From contig JALKBU010000621.1 of the NCBI GenBank assembly GCA_023091735.1, positions 1-30,493 of the forward strand: a DNA stretch of 30,493 nt. The letters run 5' to 3'. How positions within the stretch are numbered: position 1 is the stretch's first letter; every line of letters starts with the position of its first letter. This document shows, piece after piece, positions 9,717 to 18,700 of the stretch. The notes under the pieces were generated by a model. The model worked only from the letters and a program-made list of their open reading frames with translations. It searched no databases and was not told where the DNA came from. The DNA is from Trichomonas tenax. Its lineage: Eukaryota > Parabasalia > Trichomonadida > Trichomonadidae. The position numbers and the translations under genes were made by a program.

Positions 9717-9899
9717 TAATAGAAGTTACAATTCACTTTTTGCTGCGGTCAAAAAATGGAAAATTAAAGTGATGAGAAAGATATAAAGATATAATTTTGC
9801 TCAACAATTTTTTGATATTTAATGAATACTATTCAATGAAAAGCTATTTAAGGTGCTAAAAACAAAAGATTGAAAGAAATGATTTCCGTTTAAAAATTC

Positions 9900-9905
9900 T
9901 CATTG
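9900..9905 (+). promoter_or_regulatory. Initiator of the 9908 gene
   Basis: TCATTG with central A at 9902, giving a 6-base leader before ATG 9908. The surrounding TCATTGCA resembles the start of the tandem units upstream. Confidence 0.5.
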
Positions 9906-9907
9906 CA

Positions 9908-11164
9908 ATGAGTGAAAATTCTTCTGTAACGGAGCCAAAAACAATTTCAGACATAGAAAAGCTCATCTCGTCTAAAGAGGAAGAATTGGAATCGATTTTC
10001 AACAAAATTGATGATCTACAGCAAACAAATGACGACTTACATCTTCATCATTCAGAAATAATGAACCAAATAAGTTTTTTGTTGCGAGAAACGAAGCGCG
10101 AGGAGGGGATGACAAAGGCACTGGCAATAGAAAGGCAATCAAATGTTGCTCCATCGATTGATCCATCACTTTTAGAAACAGAACATTTCGACTTTTTGGT
10201 TACGAAACAAGACTCAGCACGAAAGTTGTCGATAGATCTCTATGAGTTACAAAAGAAATGCGCTTATCAAGAAAATGAATTGCAAGCAATCTTAAATGAT
10301 AACGATGAAACTGAGCAAAAGATATCTAAAATCGAACGGGAAATACAGAACATCGCCAGCAAAGGCAAAACTTTGCAACATGAGTCGAGTATTGCAAAAT
10401 ATAACATTAGTCAACAAATTTCGATGATTGGATTAACGAACAAGAATATAAACGACATAGAGACGCAAATTAAAGATACTGCAAGTCAAATTGAGAAACT
10501 TCAAAAAGATCTTCCTTTAATTGACAAAATTCAGCGTGAAATAGAGACAATTCGACGTGACAATGAGGAAATAAAGGATAAAATCATACGAATTCAGGAA
10601 GAAACAGAAGATTTTCAACAAGATGCTGAGATCGAGGTCGACAAGATGAAAGAGAAAAGAAATAAAGCGATCGATATAATAGGTTGGAGCTCAGAAGAAA
10701 GGAGTTTAACTGGAGAGCTTGAATCTGTTACAAAAGAAGATCAAGAATTAACGTCTCAACTTGATGAAATAATGAAAGAAAACACAAAGCTAAAACGAAG
10801 ATTGGAGAGATTGCAGTCTATACACAAGAAATGGGCTTCACATCTTCGAAATTCGAAAGTTTCCGAAAACAATGATGTGAACATTGATGTGTTATTGAAA
10901 GAATGCGCGACAAAGAAAAACAAGCAGGACAAGCGCAGTGATAACCACAAAAAAAGATACCAGGAGCTCATAAACTCTAACAATGAGTTAGAGAATCAGA
11001 TTAGAAAGAAGAAGGAAAAGTTAGACATCGCAATCTCCGCCTACATGTCTGAGGAAGCGAAACTCAAGGAGCAAATCAGAGCAAATAGAAATATCGTGTT
11101 CGAGAAAGAGCGCGAGTTGATCAATCAGATCGTGAATTTCAAGATTAGAATGGCTGATAATTAG
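9908..11164 (+). CDS. Long coiled-coil protein, unknown function
   Basis: 418 residues, almost entirely helical and charged (Glu, Lys, Gln, Asp), with heptad spacing from about residue 12 to 410. A short break near 75-95 contains proline (NVAPSIDPSLLETEHFDF) and another lies around 255-270 (IIGWSSEERS). No enzymatic motif or membrane segment. The ATG is supported by a TCATTG initiator 8 bases upstream. It is third in a run of three plus-strand coiled-coil genes. The composition resembles SMC-like or basal-body coiled coils generally, but no diagnostic motif (for example Walker A) is present, so no function is assigned. Confidence 0.7.
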   Translation: MSENSSVTEPKTISDIEKLISSKEEELESIFNKIDDLQQTNDDLHLHHSEIMNQISFLLRETKREEGMTKALAIERQSNVAPSIDPSLLETEHFDFLVTKQDSARKLSIDLYELQKKCAYQENELQAILNDNDETEQKISKIEREIQNIASKGKTLQHESSIAKYNISQQISMIGLTNKNINDIETQIKDTASQIEKLQKDLPLIDKIQREIETIRRDNEEIKDKIIRIQEETEDFQQDAEIEVDKMKEKRNKAIDIIGWSSEERSLTGELESVTKEDQELTSQLDEIMKENTKLKRRLERLQSIHKKWASHLRNSKVSENNDVNIDVLLKECATKKNKQDKRSDNHKKRYQELINSNNELENQIRKKKEKLDIAISAYMSEEAKLKEQIRANRNIVFEKERELINQIVNFKIRMADN

Positions 11165-11572
11165 TTGTATATTTTGTTGTTTGGAATAAAAAGTTATAAA
11201 AAGTAAAATGAACTTTTCTTTCTATTATAATTTTCAAAATGCATCTTCTCAGATAAATCTTCAATTAGGATTGCATAATAGAGATCCTCCATATTCAAAA
11301 TAATAAAGATTCTCATTCACAATCTCTTTTTTTTACTTTGTTTACAATACTTTGCAAAGTTGAAGAGGAACAAATGAATAACATATTTAGATTACGATGC
11401 CCTAAATATTATAATTTCAGTAAAATTCAGCATTCTTTCATAAAAACGCATTTTTCATTTCAATGAATTTTCGATTGAAAACAATCATTGTTGATCCATT
11501 ATTTTGGCATCTTGCTTATATATAGTACAGTAGAATCACTTTTAAATGTCTTATGAATCAATAAATACTAGT

Positions 11573-11588
11573 GACTAATAGATTAGTC
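11573..11588. repeat. Short perfect palindrome GACTAAT-AG-ATTAGTC
   Basis: Seven-base arms with a two-base centre, 13 bases before repeat E1, which itself starts with GACTAAC. The palindrome may mark the edge of the repeat. Confidence 0.4.
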
Positions 11589-11601
11589 GTAATTATGGGG
11601 C

Positions 11602-11807
11602 GACTAACATGAAAAGTGATGGTCGAGGATTATGATTTTAAAAATCATCATGAATGAATAGTATTTTTAAAAACCTTAACGGCATTAATATAGTAAAAAC
11701 GATGTAATAACTATGTATTAATATTGCAACTTTTTCGGGGGAACAGAATTGAAAATATAATGCATTTTTTTTTCAACCCAATTTTGAATGGTTTACATCT
11801 TGTGTAG
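11602..11807 (+). repeat. Diverged repeat E, copy 1
   Basis: Aligns over about 205 bases with the reverse complement of 14668-14869. Shared blocks include GACTAACRTGAAAAGTGA, GAGGATT, TATTAATATTGCAACTT, TTGAAAATA and CAATTTTGAATRGTTTACAT. Similarity is partial, by eye roughly three quarters. No coding potential. Confidence 0.7.
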
Positions 11808-11886
11808 TAATTAAGGTTAAATAGTCCTTTGTGGCACATTTTTAAAGATATATATATAAATGTTATTACATAACTGAGATGATTGA

Positions 11887-12478
11887 ATGTCAACTGTAGA
11901 AGATTTACAAGGAGTTATCTATGCTGATAACAATCAGACACTCAGGTCTACAATTTCCAATATTGTTAATGATGTTCTCAAATCCAGTATTCTTCGCATT
12001 TATGTAATTAATGGAAATTATTATGCATTTAAAAATTGAAAAAAAAAACACGTTGAAATCGTTTTCATTCGAAACCAATCCTCAATTGATTCAGATTGGT
12101 GATTATGCTTTCTATCAATGCAGTGAACTCATTTCAATTGATTTCAGTAGATGTCTGAAGCTGAAAACAATCGTCAACAGTGCCTTTAAAGAATGTAAAT
12201 CTTTCTTTGTTTTATTATTGCCAGAAGGTTTAACTACATTGAGTTATTGATGTTTTTATAATTTAAACATTTCTTCATTGGATTTGGCTTCTTCTATAAC
12301 AAATATTCCTCAATCTTGTTTTGCGTGTTGCTTTTATCTTTCAGTTCTAAACATTCCAACTTCAAGTAATCTCAGAATGATTTCAAGTTATATTGTTATG
12401 GATACAAAAGTTCGTGTTTTTACTATAACAAGAAATGTCATCAGAATTGGAATTGGAATGCTTGAAATCATATTTTAA
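11887..12478 (+). pseudogene. Broken BspA-like leucine-rich-repeat surface protein gene
   Basis: Three pieces of one LRR protein read in order. ATG 11887 opens 50 codons (MSTVEDLQGVIYADNNQTLR) ending at TGA 12037-12039. The continuation is in the +1 frame, entered between about 12011 and 12039, beside a poly-A run. That frame carries TreponemaBspA-like repeats such as IQIGDYAFYQCSELISIDFS and ends at an in-frame TGA (12248-12250). The same frame resumes with SSLDLASSITNIPQSCFA and ends at TAA 12476-12478. BspA-like proteins form a very large family in trichomonads, many with a carboxyl-terminal membrane anchor, thought to be surface-exposed. Here the gene is short, has a frameshift, an internal stop and no anchor. 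No initiator is evident upstream. Confidence 0.8.
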
Positions 12479-12516
12479 AATCAAGATATAAAATAAAAAC
12501 TGTACGTTTAGATTCA

Positions 12517-12951
12517 ATGTCAATAATACACAAAAGTCTGATTGACAAGGATGAGATGGAACTTTCCCTCGTTCGTGTAGAATCAAGGAGCACCCCTCCG
12601 TCTGAGAGTCCACTCGATGATATGTATTCTCACGTTGCTGAGAATGATTCCGATTTCGAAGAGAATTCTTATGATGAAGCAAGTGATTACGAAATACCAA
12701 CAGAAGAAATGCTCGAAAAGAAGCAGCAGAGAATCGAAAAATACAGGAAAGACGTTCAAGAACTCAAGGAACGCTTGATTTGGGATCTTTCACTTGCAAT
12801 GAAGAAAAATCTCTGCGCACAAAGTCGATTCAACGACAATGTTGATGGAATCGCAAACATTTCCCTTTCGGATATGTTGAAATACTTCGATGAAGAAAAT
12901 CCAAAGCCAAGTCAATGGATTTCATTCATCATTAATCACATGACAATGTGA
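12517..12951 (+). CDS. Small acidic/helical protein, unknown function
   Basis: 144 residues. The first ~65 are disordered and acidic (ENDSDFEENSYDEASDYE) with SP/TP sites. Residues about 65-100 form a charged helix (MLEKKQQRIEKYRKDVQELK), followed by a conserved-looking globular end (NISLSDMLKYFDEENPKPSQ). It lies 38 bases after the broken BspA gene. TCAATG overlaps the ATG at 12517, leaving essentially no leader if that is the initiator; the in-frame ATG at 12556 is an alternative start giving 131 residues. No family recognised. The open frame of 144 codons in AT-rich DNA and the composition support a real gene. Confidence 0.55.
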   Translation: MSIIHKSLIDKDEMELSLVRVESRSTPPSESPLDDMYSHVAENDSDFEENSYDEASDYEIPTEEMLEKKQQRIEKYRKDVQELKERLIWDLSLAMKKNLCAQSRFNDNVDGIANISLSDMLKYFDEENPKPSQWISFIINHMTM

Positions 12952-13481
12952 TCTTTGTTTTCTCTTATTTATTTTTGTATTTTTTATTATTATCTCATTT
13001 TATTATTAAAAATTATGTTTATGAAATGAAACTCTATACAAGTATCATGTACTCATACAGTGTATATTGAATCAATTACACATAACTTGATTCATTGATG
13101 TTAAATGATGATTTAAATTAAATATTAGACTTTGTACTATAATTGGACTGAACAGAACATATAAAACATATTTCAATAAAGTGTTTCGTATAGTTCAATC
13201 ATTAAACACATCATATGATAACAAGACAATATAAATTGAATTCAATAAATTTTATTGAGCATTTCAATGATAATCAGCAATATGAAACAATGAAATTATT
13301 GGATAATTTTGATTTCTCATGTGATGGAAGCTGGAAACCAATAATTGACCTAAGATATTGTTGAATCAAGTTAAAAATTGGTATATGAGCGTCAAAATTA
13401 GCAAATTTTCTTTCCTTATCGAATATAAAACTATACTAAAGTTCATTTAAATCGAATAAAAAAAAACAAAAAATCAAAAAA
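12952..13481. other. Intergenic region
   Basis: 530 AT-rich bases. No gene or strong repeat seen. The last ~40 bases carry the promoter of the splicing-factor gene: TCATTTA near 13443 and TCAAAAAA at 13474. Confidence 0.5.
13474..13481 (+). promoter_or_regulatory. Initiator of the Cus2-like gene
   Basis: TCAAAAAA directly precedes ATG 13482; central A at 13476 gives a 6-base leader. TCATTTA at 13443 is a second candidate. Confidence 0.4.
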
Positions 13482-14309
13482 ATGACCAAAAAGAGTCAAA
13501 AAGAAGAAACAAGTGAACAAAAACCAACGGAAACAACAGAAAAACAAGCAGAAAATACAGAGAAACCATCAGAAACACAAATAGAGCATAAAAATGCCCA
13601 ATTATCAGTTGTCGTAACAAATTTACCGGAAGGATTTACATCTAAAGACGTAGCTGAATTCTGCAAGCGTATAGGAGTCATTGCAACCCATCCTGAGACC
13701 GGAGAAGACTTAATTTTATTAAATCCAAGAACAAAAAGAGCAACTGTTACATATGCATACCCAGAATCTGCAAATCACGCTATAGAATTCCTCGACGGAG
13801 AGTTATTTTTGGCCTCTGGCGAAAGAGTTAAAGTTGAACGTGCAGTTCGCGAACCATTCGACTTTTCTAAGTGGAAAGGCGCAATGAAGATGTCGAGGAA
13901 GTTCCACAGTTACTTTGGTGCTGAAGAAAAGCTTGATTCTTCAGAACAAAAACGAGTCAAAATTATGATTCTTAAAAATGTTTTTGAAATGGATGAATTG
14001 GTCAAAGAGCCGGAACTCTATGGCCAGATCGTCAAAGACATGACATTGCAGTGTGAGCCATTCGGAAAAGTCACTCTCGTGAAGCCAATCGAAAAGAATC
14101 CTGAAGGAACTGTGATTATTAGGTTTGATTCAGCGCAATCCGCATCAATAGCGATAGGAGAGCTTGATCAGTGCGAATACCGCAACAGAGTCTTGACAGC
14201 AGAGCCGTGGGATGGCAAAGAGATCAAAACTGTTGCTGAAACAGAAGAAGAGTTTCAGACGCGTCTTGACAACTTCCATAAGTTCCAAGAGGGTGAAGCA
14301 GCTGACTAA
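13482..14309 (+). CDS. CUS2: Tat-SF1/Cus2-type splicing factor (RRM + UHM)
   Basis: 275 residues. A Glu/Lys/Thr-rich amino end (1-38) is followed by RRM1 at about 41-120 (LSVVVTNLPEGFTSKDVAEF, then GVIATHPETGED as in Tat-SF1 'GIIMRDPQT'), a basic linker, and a second RRM of the U2AF-homology type at about 158-245. The latter has the family's long insert (ILKNVFEMDEL and the CEPFGKV segment) and the signature WDG (243-245). In yeast and human this protein binds U2 snRNP (SF3b1) and helps U2 snRNA adopt its active fold. The UHM pocket motif normally Arg-X-Phe aligns with Cys231-Glu-Tyr233 here, so classic binding of a tryptophan ligand may be altered. A human-style acidic carboxyl tail is absent; the length is close to yeast Cus2. 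Trichomonads retain a working spliceosome for few introns, which fits. Confidence 0.87.
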   Translation: MTKKSQKEETSEQKPTETTEKQAENTEKPSETQIEHKNAQLSVVVTNLPEGFTSKDVAEFCKRIGVIATHPETGEDLILLNPRTKRATVTYAYPESANHAIEFLDGELFLASGERVKVERAVREPFDFSKWKGAMKMSRKFHSYFGAEEKLDSSEQKRVKIMILKNVFEMDELVKEPELYGQIVKDMTLQCEPFGKVTLVKPIEKNPEGTVIIRFDSAQSASIAIGELDQCEYRNRVLTAEPWDGKEIKTVAETEEEFQTRLDNFHKFQEGEAAD

Positions 14310-14667
14310 TCATTATTTGTTATATTATTTACTAAATTACTTTGTTATTGTACTCGAATCAAATTCCAAAATTGAGTTTTTGATGCATTAACATTAAACA
14401 ACGTTTATGGAGCATAGAACACCAGCTCGTGTATGCTTTTGCGGGAAAATTAGAGTAAGGCATATTCCTTATGATTCAAGAAGAAAATGCTGATTTTTAT
14501 TCATTATTGTAATCAAATTATATTGATTGATGCAATATCATAATGATGAACATACAAATCTTGAACAATACAATCATTTAGATCGCCTACAATATTGTAC
14601 TTCAATCACTACTAAACTAGTCATCTAAATGATCAATTCACTGCAATTTTAATTCAATTTAAGGGCT

Positions 14668-14869
14668 TCTAACATGAGATGTAAACTATTCAAAATTGGA
14701 TTGAAAAACTGCATTGTATTTTCAACTATGTTTACTCAACGAAGTTGCAATATTAATAAATAGCTATCATATCATTTTTACAATATTATCACCATTTAGG
14801 ATTTTTTAAAATGCTCTGCATTCCAATAATGATTGTTAAAATCCTCAGCCGTCACTTTTCACGTTAGTC
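14668..14869 (-). repeat. Diverged repeat E, copy 2
   Basis: Its reverse complement aligns with 11602-11807 over its whole length. Together the copies form a ~3.3 kb inverted-repeat frame around the broken BspA gene, the small acidic gene and the Cus2-like gene. No coding potential. Confidence 0.7.
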
Positions 14870-15185
14870 ATACCTTAAAAAAGATTCTTGGTATTGTTTC
14901 CTAAATAGAAAATTACATATTCTTGACCATTTTGCATCAACAATGTTGCTTTTCTGTCGTGGCTTCATAAATTTTTACACTATTGAAAGATCTTATGGCA
15001 AATTTAATTGCAATAATGCGATGATTTCTATTTTGAAATTTTAATTTCGCGTGTTGATTCTTTGTGTATCTTTGAGACAAGCATGTCTGGAATTCCTTTG
15101 GGTATTAAGGAAAACCATCATTTCATGAATCATTCTTCATGAGAATTAACCTTATTTTCAAACAGTAAACTATTAAAAAGTGCTA

Positions 15186-15192
15186 TCAAAAA
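15186..15192 (+). promoter_or_regulatory. Initiator of the bromodomain gene
   Basis: TCAAAAA, central A at 15188, 16-base leader to ATG 15204. Confidence 0.45.
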
Positions 15193-15203
15193 ACTGACAA
15201 TAA

Positions 15204-15602
15204 ATGAATCCAAACACAGTAAAACTTGTAGACGGCAGCTGGACACCGGCACTTCACCAGATGGCCGTCGAAATCATCGATATGTTAATCAACAGACCTG
15301 CTTCTGCTGTTATTTCAGATCCAAAACTTCATTCGCATTCATTGCAGTCTGTTCGCGAGAAACTAGCAAAGAAAAAATACTCCACGATAGAGGATTGGGC
15401 CTCTGATATGCGTTTAATATTCAAAAATGCTGTACAAACGAATAATGAATTCGCTATAGATGTTGCCGAAGAGCTTGAAGCAAAATTCAACAAGAAATAC
15501 GATCAGCTGGTTGAACTCAGCCATTTCAAGTTTAGAACAGCCACACAAAGAATTATAGAAGATATTGATTCGATTCGAGAGAAATTTAGTGACCTTGAAT
15601 AA
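15204..15602 (+). CDS. Stand-alone bromodomain protein
   Basis: 132 residues, essentially one divergent bromodomain, expected to bind acetyl-lysine on histones or other nuclear proteins. Helix Z/A begins near residue 13 (TPALHQMAVEIIDMLI). Helices B and C contain SLQSVREKLAKKKYSTIEDW and DMRLIFKNAVQTNNE, which follow the family pattern 'KL..  Y.s...f..D..Lif.NA..yN'. The key acetyl-lysine-binding Asn is retained as N80, but the usual Tyr before it is Thr79. The ZA loop lacks the usual PMD segment (here ISDPKLHSHS). Helix D continues to about 104. No second domain, so it may act as an adaptor in a larger complex. Small single-bromodomain proteins are known in trichomonads. Confidence 0.85.
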   Translation: MNPNTVKLVDGSWTPALHQMAVEIIDMLINRPASAVISDPKLHSHSLQSVREKLAKKKYSTIEDWASDMRLIFKNAVQTNNEFAIDVAEELEAKFNKKYDQLVELSHFKFRTATQRIIEDIDSIREKFSDLE

Positions 15603-15742
15603 ACTATTTATATACTTCAATATAATACATGAAAAATATCCAAAGATATAAAAGATATGTTTTATATTTTGGTATATTTATGAAAATATCATAATAATAT
15701 CTAAAATGTTTTGTTTATGATGTTTTTTGGATGATGCTTTAG

Positions 15743-15750
15743 TCATTTTT
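15743..15750 (+). promoter_or_regulatory. Initiator of the LRR protein gene
   Basis: TCATTTTT, central A at 15745, 25 bases of leader before ATG 15770. Confidence 0.45.
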
Positions 15751-15769
15751 ATATTTGTTATTATCTTGA

Positions 15770-18700
15770 ATGAAGCTTTCTTCAAAAATACGCAGTTTGC
15801 AACGAAATGACCAACTTCAAGCTACAAGCTGTGGTATTGTTGAGATTGATGTCCTCAATGCTGAGTTTCATCAAATTCGTTCGTTATATTTATCTTATAA
15901 TTCGATAACAAACTTAATTAACATCAATCAGTTTCAAAATTTGGAGATTCTATTGATCCAGTTTAACTGTTTGTCAAAAATTAGCGACTTAAAACCATTA
16001 CATAGCCTTTCTCGATTGCGAATTCTACGAATTGAAGGAAATCCTGTTACAAACTTACCACTGTATGATATACATGCATTTTATATATGTAAAAACCTCA
16101 AAAAATTAGATTCAAAGTCACTTGAAGAATGTTACAAAAATAAATATCAACCACAGGAGCTTTTTGACTTTCTGAAACGCGAAGAATCCTACTTAAGATG
16201 CTGTTTCATTATTTCATCGTCTATTTCATTTTTATCATCAAAATTCACAAAAACGCCATTCGAGATTCAGAATTACAACGATTTCTCACACTCTTTGAGA
16301 TTCGCAAATCACCATAAATTACCTGAAAACTACTTCAATAGTTTAAATCAAAAAGTATCAAAATTAAGAAAAACGATTCTCGACCTATTATCTGAATTTG
16401 ATTGCAATATATCCGATGTTTTCGCGTTGGAAAAGCAAAATGTCCAATTTCCTATCAAAATCTCGTCGCAAGTTTTAAAAATACTTGGAATCAATGTGAA
16501 AGTGAGTGAGTTTGATGTGGGAATGCTTGATAAGTGCAAATTGCATCCATTGGGAATCTCAGACTCAGAAGATTCTGAAGAGATTTTATCGAATTATTTC
16601 ACTGATTCAGTTGAGAAAGTTCCTGTTAATGATCTCCCAGAACAATCTTCTGGATTCGAAGTACAAAATCCTGTTGAGAACGAATCAAACTATGAGGAAG
16701 ATGATTTAGAAAATGAAAATTCAATTCCGAATGTTGATTTTGATCAATTAAATCGAAGTCTTGTTGAGAAAACAAAGACGCATGAACCTAAACAAGCTGT
16801 AATCGCAAGCGTTTCGATGCAAAGTGATGATCTTCTTAAAAGCGAAGACTCTGAAAATGAAATGAAATCCAATCCTGAGGAAGAGGATCAAAATCAATTT
16901 TTGAACCAAGAAGAAGAATCTTTTGATGAAGAAGAACAAAAACAAGAATCAATTCAAGAACAGAATGATTTTGAAGAAGAAGAGGAATATTCAAGCAATA
17001 ACAAAGACGATGATAAAGAACAAGGAGAAATAAATAGTCGCAATGAAGATGATCAAGAAGAAGAGTCTTTTGATAATGAAAATATTGAAAAACAAGAATC
17101 ATTTGATGATTCATTAAATGAAGAAAATGAAATTCAAGAACAAAATGAATTTGAAGAAGAAGAGGAACATTTAAGCAACAACAAAGACGATTATAAAGAG
17201 CAAGAAGAAATAAATAGTAGCAAAGAAGATGATAAAAGTTTATCAATTGATATAGAAGATGGAAATATTCAAAACAATGAAAAACAAAAACAAAAAGAGA
17301 AAATTCCTGAAAATAAGCCAATAATCAATAGAATTCAAACAGATATTGATGATAGAACACTTGAAGAACTTAGGATAACAATTGGCTTTGAAGATGATTT
17401 TGAATATTATGTTCCACAAGACTTTTTATCGATGGTTAAGAAAGAATCTTCAAAGTGCCAAGAAATCAAAAAGCCATCCCCAAAGAAGAGCAAAATAGAA
17501 CTTGCAAACACATATTCATTCGAAAAACTGGATGATAATTACTCTGAAAATATATCGCTTGATCCAAAACTTTCAACAAGTTCATCAATACCAAAACCAG
17601 TATTTCCAACTAAACAACAAAACAACAGTTCATCGCCAGAAAATAGAATGATATCGAAATCAAAGCTAAGCAACAGCGTAAATTCTGGTTCTTCTCAATC
17701 ATTAAAAGAAACGCCGAAAAATAATCAATCGAGATCTCCAGAACAAAGCAAATCACAATCTAAATCTTCTAAATCATCAATAAATAATCATTCAAGATCA
17801 CCAACATTTGAAGATGTCATGAGAAAATCAAAGAATTCAAGTCCAATAAATAAAATGAATGAAGATGATTCAGATGATAACAATTTTGGAGAAAACCATA
17901 AAAATATAAAAGAAGTAATCAAAGAGCTTTCAACTAATTATTCTGATTTAAATATGATTGAAGACTCTCAACTGTTTTCAAGAAATAGTCCCCAGAAATC
18001 TCCAATAATCAAAAGGCCTCAAACATTCACTCGAAAAACACCACCAAATAATAATAAATCGTCAATTGAAAAGAAATCATCACCGCCAAAAGCCAAGAAA
18101 TCTCCACCAAAAGATGATGAAATTCTGAGTTCAAATGTTGAAGCACAATCTGAAATTGAAAAAGTCGTTGATCATTTACATAAGAAGTTATCAAACACGA
18201 ACACGATTCTTGATGAAATTAAGTCAATGGAAATGGACTCTGTTGAGTTTAATCAATACTTTGATTCAAAGCAATCTGATGCAGATAACGATGAAAACGA
18301 TTTAAGCATCGATAGTTATGTTTCCTCTGATGCTGATTCTAACTTTTCTCCTCCAAGACAACCAATTCAGACAAAATCAATCAATAAGATCCAAATGATA
18401 TCAGAATCTTCTGCGTTCTCTGTTGACAGCGAAGCTGAACAGCCTCCTAAACGTGTCATCAACAATCCCGTGTCAGCACATTCAAGAAAACAAATAAACA
18501 AAGAACTAAACATTGTTAAAATGCCACCAAAAGACAGCAATTCAAGTAAATCGTCTAAAACACCAACAGATTCAGTATTCAGATCTGATGATTACACATC
18601 ACCAAAGAAAGAACCAATAAGAACAAGATCAATTAACAAAATCGAATCTCCAAACGATAATGAAGTGAAATCATTATCTAAAACAGAAGAAACTCCAAAA

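Larger units (their letters stand above)
9064..9907. other. Intergenic region with degenerate tandem repeat
   Basis: 844 bases without a gene. 9290-9716 holds about three diverged tandem units, annotated separately. 9717-9899 is AT-rich promoter-proximal sequence. Confidence 0.6.
11165..11886. other. Intergenic region with half of an inverted repeat pair
   Basis: 722 bases with no intact gene. Contains a small perfect hairpin (11573-11588) and repeat E1 (11602-11807). The rest is AT-rich with nothing recognised. Confidence 0.5.
14310..15203. other. Intergenic region with second half of the inverted repeat pair
   Basis: 894 bases with no gene. Contains repeat E2 (14668-14869, minus). 14870-15180 shows nothing recognisable beyond AT-rich sequence; the last bases hold the bromodomain gene promoter. 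Confidence 0.55.

Noticed and set aside
16836..17321. 161-codon minus frame inside the LRR gene
   Set aside because: Antisense of the Glu/Asp/Asn-rich repeats; Leu/Phe-rich composition is a direct by-product.
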